From NCBI RefSeq assembly GCF_000271305.1, contig NZ_AKGD01000003.1, forward strand, positions 372,001 to 436,000: 64,000 bases of DNA. Direction: 5' to 3'. Both the position numbers and the translations under genes were made by a program. The stretch is from Hydrocarboniphaga effusa AP103 (GTDB taxonomy: Bacteria > Pseudomonadota > Gammaproteobacteria > Nevskiales > Nevskiaceae). The notes beneath the pieces were generated by a model. That model was not told the origin of the DNA. It saw nothing but the letters and a program-made list of their open reading frames with translations, and ran no database searches. The number at the start of each line of letters is the position of its first letter. Position 1 is the stretch's first letter. Positions 34,228 through 43,237 of the stretch are shown here, piece by piece.

Positions 34228-35667
34228 TCAATGCGCGATCGGCATCGCGGCATCGGGCGCCTGCGGCCTGGGCCTCACGAACACGCCGCCGATCGCCGCG
34301 CCGAGCAAGGTCATCGCCGCGCCGATCTCGAAGGCCAGCTGGTAGCCGGACTTGAGCGCGTCGCGCTCGTCGCTGCCGGAAGCGAGCAGCTCGCTCGTCG
34401 CCGCATCGGCCAGGCTCGCGAGCACCGCCAGGCCGAGCGCGCCGCCCATCATGAAGGCGGTGTTGGCGATGCCCGAGGCGAGACCGGACTGGCTTTCGTC
34501 GACATCGCTCATCGCCGCGAGCAGCAGCGGGTTGAAGGCCATGCCGCCGCCGATGCCGAGCAGCAGCATGCCGGGCAGGATATGGGCGACGTAGCTGCCG
34601 GACAGCGGCGCCTGCGAGATCAGCAGCAGGCCGCCGCCCGCGATCGCGAGCCCGACCCACAGCGGCGTGCGGATGCCGAAGCGGATCACCAGCTTGGCCG
34701 ACAGCCCGAGCGAGAACACCGCCATGAAGAAATCGGCCGGCATGAACGACAGCCCGACCTGCAGCGGCGAATAGCCGAGCACGCGCTGCAGATACAGCGC
34801 GGTGATGACGAACCAGGCGAACATGCCGGCCGACCACAGGATGCCGACGATGTTGGCGGTGGCGAGGTTGCGCAGCCTGAGCAGGTGCAGCGGCATCAGC
34901 GGATCGCGCACGCGCGCTTCGACGACGAAGAAAGCCAGCAGCAGCGCCGCCGCGATCGCGAGCAGCGTGATCGTCTGCGTCGAAGCCCAGCCGGCCGCGT
35001 TGCCGCCGATCACCGCGTAGACCGCCGCCATCAAGCCCGAGGTCACCAGCACCGCGCCGGCGATGTCGAGCCGCTGGCGCTGCTCGGGCTGCGCGTCTTC
35101 GGGCAGCAGCTTGAGGCAGAACGCATAGACCGCGATGCCGATCGGCAGGTTGATCAGGAACACCCATTCCCAGCTCATGAGCTCGGTCAGCACGCCGCCG
35201 AGAATCTCGCCGAGGCTGCCGCCGGCCGCACAGATGAAGCCGTAGACGCCCATCGCTTTCGCGCGTTCGTCCGGGTCGGTGAACAGATTCATGATCAGCG
35301 CGAGCGCCACCGCGGTGACCACGGCCCCGCCGACGCCTTGCACGGCCCGCGCGACCACCAGCAGCCACTGCGTCTGCGCGACCCCGCAGGCCAGCGAGGC
35401 CACCGTGAAGACGACGAGCCCGCCGAGAAACCAGCGCCGGTTGCCGTAGAGGTCGCCGAGCCGTCCGCCGAGCAGCAGGAAGCCGCCGAAGGTCAGCATG
35501 TAGGCGTTGAGCACCCAGACCAGCGTGGTCTCCGAGAAGCCCAGGCTGGCCTGGATCGAGGGCAGCGCGACGGTCACGACCGTGGTGTCGAGCACGATCA
35601 TGAGCACGCCGAAGCAGAGCACGTAGAGTGCGAGCCAGCGCTGGCGCAAGGTCAGGTTCTGGGGCAT
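34228..35667 (-). CDS. DHA2-family MFS multidrug exporter
   Basis: 479 residues with fourteen predicted helices. The motif LDTTVVTVALPSIQASLGFS in helix one is the hallmark of DHA2 exporters (EmrB/QacA type). It is followed by GGRLGDLYGNRRW (MFS motif A), and AVQGVGGAVVTAVAL carries motif C-like glycines. It should be an inner-membrane proton-driven drug efflux pump. No membrane-fusion partner (EmrA) or TetR-type regulator is adjacent. The N-terminus MPQNLTLRQRW fits. Confidence 0.92.
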   Translation of the reverse strand: MPQNLTLRQRWLALYVLCFGVLMIVLDTTVVTVALPSIQASLGFSETTLVWVLNAYMLTFGGFLLLGGRLGDLYGNRRWFLGGLVVFTVASLACGVAQTQWLLVVARAVQGVGGAVVTAVALALIMNLFTDPDERAKAMGVYGFICAAGGSLGEILGGVLTELMSWEWVFLINLPIGIAVYAFCLKLLPEDAQPEQRQRLDIAGAVLVTSGLMAAVYAVIGGNAAGWASTQTITLLAIAAALLLAFFVVEARVRDPLMPLHLLRLRNLATANIVGILWSAGMFAWFVITALYLQRVLGYSPLQVGLSFMPADFFMAVFSLGLSAKLVIRFGIRTPLWVGLAIAGGGLLLISQAPLSGSYVAHILPGMLLLGIGGGMAFNPLLLAAMSDVDESQSGLASGIANTAFMMGGALGLAVLASLADAATSELLASGSDERDALKSGYQLAFEIGAAMTLLGAAIGGVFVRPRPQAPDAAMPIAH

Positions 35668-35741
35668 GGGTTTGGGTCTTTTTTTGGGAGCTTGCCTGAA
35701 CGTCGAACGGGATGGGGCGGAATCGACAATCCTGGCGCGTA

Positions 35742-36602
35742 TCAGCGCGCAGCGCGTAAACCGCCCTTGACCGCCAGCACCCCATCGCCTTCGAGCTGGG
35801 TCGCGAAGCCGGCTTTCTGCAGGCGATTGGCGACTTCGCGCTGCACGTCGCGGCCGCTTGTGAGCTTGTTCGGCGAGCCGGTGTAATGGAACAGCCGGCC
35901 GCGCGGCCTGAGCACGCGCGCGAGCTGGTCGTAGAAGGCCTGCGAATAGAGCTCGCCGGCGATGCCGAAGCGCGGCGGATCGTGCAGGGCGGCGTCGAAC
36001 GAGGCGCTCGGCAGCGTGGCGATCTGCTCGGAGACATCCGCATTCGTCAGCGAGAACGCAGGATTCGCATCGGCGCCGGAATGTGTGGGCGACCACGGAT
36101 TGAGCGTCCGCAGCCAGATCACGTCCGGGTTCTTCTCGAACGAGGCGACCTGCCGGGCGCCGCCGCGCAGGCACCAGGCGGCGAAATAACCGAGCCCGCC
36201 GCAGGTATCGAGAATCGCCTTGCCGGCCGGCTGGATCAGCCCGACCTTGCGCTCGGCGTCGGCGTACGGCGACACCTGCGCGGTCGGCAGCATCTTGATG
36301 CCGTCGATCTCGAAGGTCGGCGGGCCCCAGTCGGTCGGCACGAGCTTGATCAGCGAGCCGGAGTAGCGCGACACCGGCTCGAAGCCGGCACCGGTCCACC
36401 AGTAGACCGTGCGCTCCTTGCAGGCGGCCATGAACGGGAAGTCCCGGCCGTCGCAGCGCCAGGCGTCTTCGCCGACGTCGACCGAGACCCGGCTCAAGCC
36501 CAGGTCGAGCGAGCATTCGAGCGTGCCGCCGCCAGCCGAGCGCGCCTTCAGCAGCGCCTCGTGCACGGCCAGCGTCAGCAGGGGAGTCTGGAGGGTGTTC
36601 AT
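35742..36602 (-). CDS. class I SAM-dependent methyltransferase
   Basis: 286 residues from the ATG at 36602. The Rossmann-like domain begins at about residue 125 with ILDTCGGLGYFAAWCLRGGA (motif I), then ASFEKNPD (motif II acid) and LHDPPRFG, a DPPR motif typical of methyltransferases acting on RNA or nitrogen substrates. The N-terminal 110 residues form a separate domain with an aromatic-rich stretch (KERTVYWWTGAGFEPVSRYS). I recognise the type but not the substrate. An in-frame ATG twelve codons upstream is possible; neither start has a strong ribosome site. Confidence 0.82.
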   Translation of the reverse strand: MNTLQTPLLTLAVHEALLKARSAGGGTLECSLDLGLSRVSVDVGEDAWRCDGRDFPFMAACKERTVYWWTGAGFEPVSRYSGSLIKLVPTDWGPPTFEIDGIKMLPTAQVSPYADAERKVGLIQPAGKAILDTCGGLGYFAAWCLRGGARQVASFEKNPDVIWLRTLNPWSPTHSGADANPAFSLTNADVSEQIATLPSASFDAALHDPPRFGIAGELYSQAFYDQLARVLRPRGRLFHYTGSPNKLTSGRDVQREVANRLQKAGFATQLEGDGVLAVKGGLRAAR

Positions 36603-36805
36603 GCGGGCCGGCAGCCGAAGAAACGGGCGCCGGATCATATAGAAAAACGCCGTTGTGCCCGGCCGCCCGCATAACCGGCGGTTATGCGGCGGCACGATCA
36701 ATTCATTGGTCGCGACCGGCTGCCGCTGGCTAAGTTCGAGGACGACCGCGCGGACCGCGAGAGTCCGCTGGCCGCCTTCCGATCGCCGAGCACAGGAGTT
36801 CACGC

Positions 36806-38536
36806 ATGCGCATGCCCGTTCGTTCCGCCGGGGCCTTCTGCCTCTCTGCTTTGACTGCGGCCCTGCTGCTCGGCTGCGCGAGTTCCCCGCCGCCGATCGT
36901 GGCGGGCGAGCGGCCCTACGACATCCTGATCCAGAACAGCCGCGTGCTCGACGGCACCGGCGCGCCGTGGTTCCGCGCCGACGTCGCGGTGCGCGACGGG
37001 CACATCGCCGCGGTCGGCAATCTGGCCGGAGCGAGCGCGAAGGAAGTCATCGACGCTCGCGGCCAGGTGCTGTCACCGGGCTTCATCGACATGCATGCGC
37101 ATTCGGACCTGTCGCTGCTCAAGGACGGTCGCGGCATGAGCAAGATCATGCAGGGCGTGACCACCGAGGTGATCGGCGAGGGTGTGTCGGTGGCACCGCG
37201 TCATGCCGATGACGACGACGGCCAGTACGGCATCAAGCCGGACTGGACCACGCTGAGCGGCTATTTCGATCGCCTGAGGGCCACCGGCACTTCGGGCAAC
37301 GTGATGTCGTACATCAGCGCCGGCCAGCTGCGCCGATACGTGATGGGCGAGGGCGCGCAGCGCCGTCCCACGGCCGGCGAACTGGAGCAGATGAAGCAGC
37401 TGATGGCCGACGGCATGAAGCAGGGTGCCGCCGGCCTGGTGATGGCGCTCGAGACGCCCGGCTCGGTGCAGTTTCCGCCCGAAGGCGATCTGAGCCCGGC
37501 GATGCCGACCACCGACGAGCTCATCGAGATTTCCAAGGTCGCCGCGCAGTACGGCGGCATTTACGCGACGCACCTGCGCGACCAGGGCGAACACTTCGAA
37601 GACGGCGTGCGCGAAGCCGCGCTGATCGGCGAAAAGGCCGGCATTCCGGTCGAGATCTTCCATCTCAAGGCGGCGGGCCGGCCGAATTTCGGCAAGATGG
37701 CGCCGGCCCTGGCGACCCTCCACGAGGCGCGCGCCCGCGGCATCGACATCGCCGCCGATGTCTATCCGTACATCGCGGCGGCGCATCCGCTGTCGGTGGA
37801 GATTCCGCGCTGGGCGCACGAGGGCGGCACCGAGAAGATGCTGCAGCGCCTGGCCGATCCGGCGCTGCGCCCGCGGCTGCAGGCCGAGGTCAGGAAGTAC
37901 ATGACCACCAAGTACTACAACGAGCTCACGGGTGCCTCGGGCGCCGACGCAGTGATCGTCTCGTCGGTGCCCAAGTCGCCCGGAAAATACGTCGGCAAGA
38001 CGCTCGGCGACATCGCCCGCGAGCAGGGCAAGGATCCGTACGAGCTCGTGCTGGACCTGTCGATCGAGCAGGACAACAAGGTCGGCATCGTCATGTACTA
38101 CATGTCCGAGAAGGACATGGTGCTGGCGCTGCGGGATCCGTTCATCAGCTTCGATTCCGACGGTACCGCGGCGAGCCCGGAGTTCGGCGGTCGCCCGCAT
38201 CCGCGCTGGTACGGCACCTTCCCGCGCGTGCTCGGCCACTACGTGCGCGAGCAGAAAGTGCTGAGCCTGGAGGACGCGGTGCGCCGCATGACCTCGCTGC
38301 CGGCGCAGCGCCTGGGCCTGATGGACCGCGGCATCCTGCGCCCGGGCATGTGGGCCGACCTGGTGCTGTTCGACCCCGATCGCGTCATCGACAAGGCCAG
38401 CTTCGAAAGCCCGCACCAATACCCCGAAGGCATCAGCCATGTGATCGTCAACGGCGTGACCGTGATCCGCGAGGGCGAGCACAGCGGCAAGCTGCCCGGA
38501 CAGCCGTTGCTCGGGCGCGGGGCGGGCAGCCCGTAA
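36806..38536 (+). CDS. D-aminoacylase-like amidohydrolase lipoprotein
   Basis: 576 residues with lipobox LLGC (Cys24), so anchored to a membrane. The body is an amidohydrolase of the N-acyl-D-amino-acid deacylase group: MHAHSD at 96-101 gives the first metal histidines, YATHLRDQG and EIFHLKAAG give later ones, and FISFDSDGTA gives the final Asp. The C-terminal beta part (GILRPGMWADLVLFDPDRV) matches the family. The usual GVTT-x-x-x-GNCGFS segment is here GVTTEVIGEGVSVAP, so the cysteine ligand of classical D-aminoacylases is missing. The metal site or substrate may therefore differ. Lipid anchoring suggests periplasmic action on D-amino-acid or related amides. Confidence 0.88.
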   Translation: MRMPVRSAGAFCLSALTAALLLGCASSPPPIVAGERPYDILIQNSRVLDGTGAPWFRADVAVRDGHIAAVGNLAGASAKEVIDARGQVLSPGFIDMHAHSDLSLLKDGRGMSKIMQGVTTEVIGEGVSVAPRHADDDDGQYGIKPDWTTLSGYFDRLRATGTSGNVMSYISAGQLRRYVMGEGAQRRPTAGELEQMKQLMADGMKQGAAGLVMALETPGSVQFPPEGDLSPAMPTTDELIEISKVAAQYGGIYATHLRDQGEHFEDGVREAALIGEKAGIPVEIFHLKAAGRPNFGKMAPALATLHEARARGIDIAADVYPYIAAAHPLSVEIPRWAHEGGTEKMLQRLADPALRPRLQAEVRKYMTTKYYNELTGASGADAVIVSSVPKSPGKYVGKTLGDIAREQGKDPYELVLDLSIEQDNKVGIVMYYMSEKDMVLALRDPFISFDSDGTAASPEFGGRPHPRWYGTFPRVLGHYVREQKVLSLEDAVRRMTSLPAQRLGLMDRGILRPGMWADLVLFDPDRVIDKASFESPHQYPEGISHVIVNGVTVIREGEHSGKLPGQPLLGRGAGSP

Positions 38537-38678
38537 GGGCTATCGCGCGAAAATCATCTGAGCTCATCGAGGATTAAGCCGAGAAATTCAACGATGTCTC
38601 CGTAGCCATCGCACGACGCAGGGACGCGGCGGACGCCACTGGACAGGGACGTTCAACCGGCATTCGCGTGGATACCGC

Positions 38679-38704
38679 AAGAGCCGCCCCTCGGGGCGGC
38701 TTTT
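38679..38704 (+). terminator. intrinsic terminator after the amidohydrolase
   Basis: AGCCGCCC at 38682-38689 pairs with GGGCGGCT at 38694-38701 around CTCG, followed by a T-run. Flanking A and T residues extend the stem. It is about 145 bases after the amidohydrolase stop; the bases between hold no gene I can support. Confidence 0.75.
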
Positions 38705-38756
38705 GTCGTTCCGGGTCCTGGATGATCCCATCGCCGCATCGATTAGCATCGCCCGG

Positions 38757-39224
38757 ATGACCCGCATCGGACTGATCTCGGATACCCATGGACTGCTGAG
38801 GCCGCAGGCGCTGGCGGCGCTCGCGGGCTGCGCGCACATCGTCCATGCCGGGGACATCGGCGACCCGGCCATTCTCGACGCGCTCGCGCGCATCGCCCCG
38901 GTGAGCGCCGTGCGCGGCAACAACGATCGCGAGCCCTGGGCCGAAAACGTGCCCGAGCAGCTCGGTTTCAAGGTCGCGGGCCTGCGTGTTCACCTGCTGC
39001 ACGAGATCGCGCATCTGCGGCTGGAGTCCTTGAGCCCGAAGCCGCAGGTCGTGATCTACGGGCATTCGCACAAGCCGCTGGTCGAGCGCCGCGACGGCCT
39101 GCTCTACGTGAACCCGGGCAGCGCGGGGCCGCGACGCTTCAGGCTGCCGGTCAGCGTCGCCGAACTGCTCGTCGATGAAAGTGGAGCTCCGAGCGCACGC
39201 ATCATCGAGCTGGTTTCCGATTGA
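38757..39224 (+). CDS. YfcE/MJ0936-type metallophosphoesterase
   Basis: 155 residues. The dimetal phosphoesterase motifs occur in order: ISDTHG (residues 7-12), HAGDIGD, VRGNNDRE, then LLHE (with Glu in place of the usual GH) and YGHSHKP. NPGSAGPRR is the closing family signature. These are cytosolic phosphodiesterases of the YfcE group, with natural substrate often unclear. The ATG at 38757 begins directly with the first strand (MTRIGLISDTHG). A longer open frame upstream has no motif and overlaps the terminator region. Confidence 0.92.
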   Translation: MTRIGLISDTHGLLRPQALAALAGCAHIVHAGDIGDPAILDALARIAPVSAVRGNNDREPWAENVPEQLGFKVAGLRVHLLHEIAHLRLESLSPKPQVVIYGHSHKPLVERRDGLLYVNPGSAGPRRFRLPVSVAELLVDESGAPSARIIELVSD

Positions 39225-39295
39225 CCGGCGGATTTCCTACGTCAGAATGCGTAGCGGCCGATCACGGATTCGGCCGATCTCTGGGGAGAGAACGC

Positions 39296-39853
39296 ATGTC
39301 GCATCGTATGGGAGTGCTGGTACTGGCCTTGGCGCTGGCGTCGGGACTCGGTAGTGCCGTTCAGGCGGCGGAGTCGCAGAAAGCCAGGACGCAGGCCTTG
39401 CCGACCGTCAGCGCGGACGACATCGACCTGTGGGCGTTCTCGACGGTATCCGCCTCGGTTTCGGCGAAGACGGTCGCCGAGTTCCGGGCGATTCCGAACC
39501 TGGCTTCGGAGTCCAAGGACGATTTGCGCGGCCTGAAGGAAGACAACGCCGAAGCCCAGGCGAGCTACGGCCCGGTGGGCTATCGCTTCACGTATTCGGA
39601 TGGCCTCGACCTGCGCGTGCTCGATTACGGCGAAAGCGCCTTCGTCACGCGCATGCGCCTGAGCGGTGCCGATCGGGTGGTGAAGGACGAGGTGAAGATC
39701 GGCGGCCCGCGTTCGGGCATCGAAGCCGCGCTCGGCCGGCCTTCGCGCGGCGGTGGAAGCTACGCGGTCTACGAGGGCAAGAACGACGTGGTCCGCGTGT
39801 TCTACACGCCGACCGGTTTGATCTCGGCGGTCGAGGTCGATCGCGGCGGTTGA
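39296..39853 (+). CDS. exported protein of unknown function
   Basis: 185 residues. Signal peptide to about residue 25 (LGSAVQAAE). The mature domain runs VSADDIDLWAFSTVSASVSA and ends with three or four beta strands (YAVYEGKNDVVRVFYTP). The ATG at 39296 has GGGAGAG upstream. The C-terminal pattern of GIEAALGRP is like the folds used in small periplasmic SmpA/OmlA-type domains, but this is weak. Followed by a strong terminator; no functional neighbour. Confidence 0.78.
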   Translation: MSHRMGVLVLALALASGLGSAVQAAESQKARTQALPTVSADDIDLWAFSTVSASVSAKTVAEFRAIPNLASESKDDLRGLKEDNAEAQASYGPVGYRFTYSDGLDLRVLDYGESAFVTRMRLSGADRVVKDEVKIGGPRSGIEAALGRPSRGGGSYAVYEGKNDVVRVFYTPTGLISAVEVDRGG

Positions 39854-39875
39854 GCGTCGATCGGGCCGCAGGAAC

Positions 39876-39907
39876 AGCAAAGGCGCCTCTCGGCGCCTTT
39901 GCTTTTT
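39876..39907 (+). terminator. intrinsic terminator
   Basis: A perfect 12-bp stem (39876-39887 with 39892-39903), a TCTC loop and a T-run after it. It ends the exported-protein gene and, on the other strand, could also serve hsp20. Confidence 0.85.
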
Positions 39908-39924
39908 ACCGCTCCTGCTCGAAC

Positions 39925-40410
39925 TTACGCAGCGTCCTTGTCCAGGGTCACGACGTTCGGGCGCGACTGGACCGAAGCTTCGGCCGACACTTCACCATTG
40001 ATCGCGATGCGGCGCGGCTTGGCGGCATCGGGAATGCGGCGGACCAGATCGACGCTCAGCAGACCGTTCTGCAGCTTGGCGCCAGTGACCTCGATGTGGT
40101 CGGCCAGGCGGAAGCTCAGCTTGAACGCGCGCTGCGCGATGCCCTGATGCAGGTACTGCACGGACTCGGCGGTCTTTTCGCGACGGCCGCCGGTGATGGT
40201 CAGCACTTCGCGTTCGACCTGGATGTCGAGGTCGCCATCCTGCAGGCCGGCGGCCGCCACGACGATGCGATAGTCGTCGGCGCCGTGCTTCTCGACGTTG
40301 TAGGGCGGATACGTGGTGGACTCGGCGCGCAAGGCCGTTTCGAACAGATCGTTGAAACGGTCGAAGCCGATGGAGGAACGGAACAGCGGGGCGAGGGAAA
40401 GCGTATTCAT
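39925..40410 (-). CDS. Hsp20 family small heat-shock protein
   Basis: 161 residues from the ATG at 40410 with AGGAG in front. N-terminal arm LAPLFRSSIGFDRFNDLF, then an alpha-crystallin domain: PPYNVEKHGADDYRIVVAAAG, then LTITGGRREK. QRAFKLSFRLADHIEVTGA is followed by LQNGLLSVDLVR, and the tail carries the usual I-x-I-type anchor in RRIAING. It should form oligomers that bind unfolding proteins (IbpA type). A sigma-32-like promoter is present upstream. Confidence 0.93.
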   Translation of the reverse strand: MNTLSLAPLFRSSIGFDRFNDLFETALRAESTTYPPYNVEKHGADDYRIVVAAAGLQDGDLDIQVEREVLTITGGRREKTAESVQYLHQGIAQRAFKLSFRLADHIEVTGAKLQNGLLSVDLVRRIPDAAKPRRIAINGEVSAEASVQSRPNVVTLDKDAA

Positions 40411-40483
40411 CGTCAAAGCTCCTGTTTGATCAGCGAGGTTGGTTTTCACCGGAACCCAGACTTCGGCATCCCGGTGCAACTCA

Positions 40484-40511
40484 ATCTGGAGAGAGGCAAA
40501 CGCTTTTCAAG
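40484..40511 (-). promoter_or_regulatory. candidate heat-shock (sigma-32) promoter of hsp20
   Basis: On the minus strand CTTGAAA (40505-40511) is followed after 13 bases by CTCCAGAT (40484-40491). Compare sigma-32 consensus CTTGAAA and CCCCATnT. It is about 75 bases upstream of the hsp20 start codon. The -35 is perfect; the -10 is partial. Confidence 0.45.
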
Positions 40512-40596
40512 AGCATCGAAAATTCGACGAAATTTAGACGCCGGCCAGTCGGCCGACTATGCTTTCGGGCCTTCGCAGAGCGCCCTTCATCGCCGC

Positions 40597-41154
40597 ATGT
40601 CCATCGTCATCACGCCTTTCGCCAAAGCCCGCCTGTTCCCGCGCGACGGCCGGCTCAACGCCATTCAGGACATCACGCCGGCCCAGTTCGAGCAGCATCT
40701 GAACGCTCACGCGCCGCTCAAGGTTCTCGACGGCTATGCGCCGTTCTGCAAGCTTCACGTGCATCGCAACTGGACCTCGACGCGCTGCCTGACGATCCCG
40801 ATCACCGACGACAACCGGCACCAGCTGCGTTCGGCCTACGAGGCGCGCAACAAGTCCGAACTGCCGGTGCTCGTGCGCTGGTTCGAAGGCCTCGAAGCGC
40901 CGGTGGCGAACTACCTGGTCGTGATCCTCTACAGCCGCGAGCAGCTCGAAAAGGAAGGCGAACGCATCGACGGCGACTGGGGCATCGTCGGTTGTCTGTA
41001 CACCGCCGAACCCGACGAGATTCCAATGGCGCCGATCACGATGATGCGCAATGCGCTCGGTGTCGAAGAAGGCGGCTCGGGCGTGCCGATCGATCGCGAG
41101 GCCTACCGGCGCAGCGCCGAGTTCTGGCAGCGCAACGCCAACTGGCGCGTCTGA
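40597..41154 (+). CDS. DUF3228 family protein
   Basis: 185 residues starting MSIVITPFAKARLFPR. Conserved stretches of DUF3228: GYAPFCKLHVHRNWTSTRC, ITDDNRHQLRSAYEARN, NYLVVILYSREQL and WGIVGCLYTAEPDEIPMAPI, followed by MMRNALGVEEGGSG. Length is as expected. It is a soluble protein with no signal peptide; its function is unestablished. A long open frame running in from 39,430 is a GC artefact; the family start is the ATG used here. Confidence 0.88.
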   Translation: MSIVITPFAKARLFPRDGRLNAIQDITPAQFEQHLNAHAPLKVLDGYAPFCKLHVHRNWTSTRCLTIPITDDNRHQLRSAYEARNKSELPVLVRWFEGLEAPVANYLVVILYSREQLEKEGERIDGDWGIVGCLYTAEPDEIPMAPITMMRNALGVEEGGSGVPIDREAYRRSAEFWQRNANWRV

Positions 41155-41224
41155 GCGCTTGATGCACCCGGCGGCTGCGACGATGATCGCGCCCTTTCGA
41201 TGTCGCCTTCAGGAGAACCAGACG

Positions 41225-41803
41225 ATGGCAAGCGAATCGAGACTGCTGTTCATGATTCTGCCTCCGGCCGAGATCCGCGAGGCATTGTCGGCCGCGTTCG
41301 AGCGCACCGGCCTGATGTCCGAGCTGGGCGACGCCCTGTTCGCTCCGACCAACTGGCATCAGTCCGTATCCGATCGTTATGCGGACATCGCCGCCAACCG
41401 CGAGCGCCTGCGCGATGCGGGCGCGGCGGTGCGTGCCGCCCCGTTCCTGATGAGCTTCGAGCGCCTCGGCAGCCGTGGAAAAACCGCGGGCGTCGACCTG
41501 CACTGGGAGTTTCAATCGCGGCGCAAGAAAGTCGACGGGCTGATCCAGCTCATCGACACGCTCAACGCGCGGCTGGCCGAGCAGCAGATGGATGCCGGCG
41601 GTGGCCACACGCCGCACATCACCGTGAGCTATCGCGCGCCGCGCGTGCTCGAAACCACCGAACTCGGCACGCCGGTGCTCTGGCGGGTCGAAGACTTCGT
41701 GCTCGCGCGGGGCGGTGGCTTCCCGTATCGCTATGAAGTGCTCGATCGCTGGCCGCTCACGGGCGTGCCGCAAACCGCGAGCGGACAGCAGCTGCTGTTC
41801 TGA
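41225..41803 (+). CDS. 2H phosphoesterase (2'-5' RNA ligase family)
   Basis: 192 residues. The two conserved histidine motifs of the 2H fold are visible: His45-x-Ser47 (NWHQSVSD) and His131-x-Thr133 (HTPHITVSY). Around them are MILPPAEIREALSAAF at the N-terminus and YRYEVLDRWPL near the end. The family includes RNA ligase/2',3'-cyclic phosphodiesterases such as ThpR. The first motif is HxS instead of HxT, which is tolerated. AGGAGAACC precedes the ATG. Probably an independent cytosolic RNA-processing enzyme. Confidence 0.85.
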   Translation: MASESRLLFMILPPAEIREALSAAFERTGLMSELGDALFAPTNWHQSVSDRYADIAANRERLRDAGAAVRAAPFLMSFERLGSRGKTAGVDLHWEFQSRRKKVDGLIQLIDTLNARLAEQQMDAGGGHTPHITVSYRAPRVLETTELGTPVLWRVEDFVLARGGGFPYRYEVLDRWPLTGVPQTASGQQLLF

Positions 41804-41943
41804 ACCCTCGGCTTTGCCATCCTTCGCTCATGCGGGCGCAGAAAAGCGCCGAGCGCGAACGCTCACCGGCGGCGAGCTACGTTCCGTTACGTTTCTCGAC
41901 GTGACTTTACAGAGGCAGGGGGCAAGCTAAGCGCCTCGCTTCC

Positions 41944-42474
41944 ATGCCCAGTCCCATGTCGATCTCGACCGCCGCCCGAACGCGCACTCGCCACGCCCTT
42001 CTGCTCGCCACGCTGCTCGTGCTGACCGCCTGCGGCGGGCGCGGTGGCCCACGCGGAGGCTGCGATCGCGAAAGCCCACAACAGCAGCGGTATTCCGAGA
42101 AGGCGGTGATGCGGGCGCTCGGTCAAGTCGAGGCCGACGAGCAGCAGCGGCTGGCCGTGCTGAACGCCTTCGATCGCGACGACGCCGAGCGTCGCAGGCT
42201 GGTCACCGACGGCGAGCAACTGCGCAGGGACATCGCGTCGCTGTCGAAATCGCAGCCCGATTATCTGGCCCGCATCGAGCCGCTGGCCAAGCGCAAGGGC
42301 GAGCTCGTGACCGAAGAACTGTTGATCCAGGCGCGCTTCGATCAGGCCGTCGTCAATACGCTGACGCCCGAGCAACTCGAGCGCTGGGACGAGCAGTTCC
42401 GCCAGGGCGTCGAGCGTGGCGGATTCGGCGAGAGCGGCGGTGGTCGCCGCGGCCGCCGCGGGCCGATGGGTTGA
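41944..42474 (+). CDS. Spy/CpxP-like periplasmic lipoprotein
   Basis: 176 residues with a signal and lipobox LTAC at about 28, then a Gly/Arg linker (GGRGGPRGG). The mature protein is a single helical domain with heptad-like hydrophobics (RYSEKAVMRALGQVEADE, then RRLVTDGEQLRRDIASLS). It contains LTPEQLERWDEQFRQGVE, the LTPEQ-type motif of the Spy/CpxP/CnrX family. These are periplasmic chaperones or metal-stress sensors. It lacks the metal-binding His cluster of CnrX. An ATG four codons further in is an equally good start. The Arg/Gly-rich tail is unusual. Confidence 0.75.
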   Translation: MPSPMSISTAARTRTRHALLLATLLVLTACGGRGGPRGGCDRESPQQQRYSEKAVMRALGQVEADEQQRLAVLNAFDRDDAERRRLVTDGEQLRRDIASLSKSQPDYLARIEPLAKRKGELVTEELLIQARFDQAVVNTLTPEQLERWDEQFRQGVERGGFGESGGGRRGRRGPMG

Positions 42475-42526
42475 GTCACCGTAGCGCCGCTCCGTCATCC
42501 GGACGGCGTTGCAGGCGGCTGAACAC

Positions 42527-43009
42527 TCAGCCGCCCTGCGGGTTCGGCGCTAGCGGCTTGTGCATCGCATAGCGACGGAACACCAGGCCGCGCCGCTCGA
42601 CGCGCTGTTCCTCGACCACGTGAAAGCCCTGGCGCGTGAAGAACGGCGCCGCGACGAGGCTCGCCTCGGTGTACAGCCGCTTGGCCCCCAGCGCGATGAG
42701 CCGATGCTCGGCCTCGCGATACAGCGCGGAGGCCACGCCGCGTCGTGCCGCATGCGGAGCGACGTAGAGCAGATCGACGTGGCCGTCGTCTTCGAACGAC
42801 AGAAAGCCGGCGAGCTGGCCGGCATCTTCCGCGACGAGCGTGGTCAGCGTGCTCAGGCGTTGCGTCCACTCGGCGAGATCGGGTGAGCGCGGCGCCCAGG
42901 CCGCGCGCTGAGCTTCATCGTAATGCTGCCTCGCGAGCCCGTGGATGGAATCGCCGAACAGCTGGACGATGTTCTCGACATCGTCGGCCTGGGAGAGTCG
43001 AATCTGCAT
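42527..43009 (-). CDS. GNAT family N-acetyltransferase
   Basis: 160 residues. The GNAT fold is seen from MQIRLSQADDVENIVQLF (strand 1 and helix 1), the central strands LVAEDAGQLAGFLSFEDDGH, and HVDLLYVAPHAARRGVASAL. The last gives the V-x-P-x-x-R-x-x-G-x-A acetyl-CoA loop in the common RRGVASAL form. The end AAPFFTRQGFHVVEEQR is a standard GNAT C-terminus. The acceptor is unknown. Stands alone on its strand. Confidence 0.92.
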   Translation of the reverse strand: MQIRLSQADDVENIVQLFGDSIHGLARQHYDEAQRAAWAPRSPDLAEWTQRLSTLTTLVAEDAGQLAGFLSFEDDGHVDLLYVAPHAARRGVASALYREAEHRLIALGAKRLYTEASLVAAPFFTRQGFHVVEEQRVERRGLVFRRYAMHKPLAPNPQGG

Positions 43010-43237
43010 GTCGTGTGGTGGCTGCGCGGGTCCGTCGATCGAGACTTGGGAACGATATTGGAGATGCTCATATCGTGCTTGAGTTTAAATCATTGGTTGT
43101 AGCCCTCGCGATGAGCGCTAATGCGCGAACGCTTTTCAAGCGAAACCGTGCGACATGAGCGAGATACTGAAAATGGGCCGTTATGCTGCGAACCGGGAGA
43201 CGGATCGGCCCGTGGCCCGCGAGCCGGCGAGCGCGAG

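Noticed and set aside
36806..38482. A 469-residue antisense frame across the amidohydrolase
   Set aside because: A shadow frame without motifs or a ribosome site.
41830..41855. Short GGCGC-AGAAAA-GCGCC hairpin as a terminator
   Set aside because: Only five base pairs and no T-run. Similar short hairpins occur by chance in this composition.
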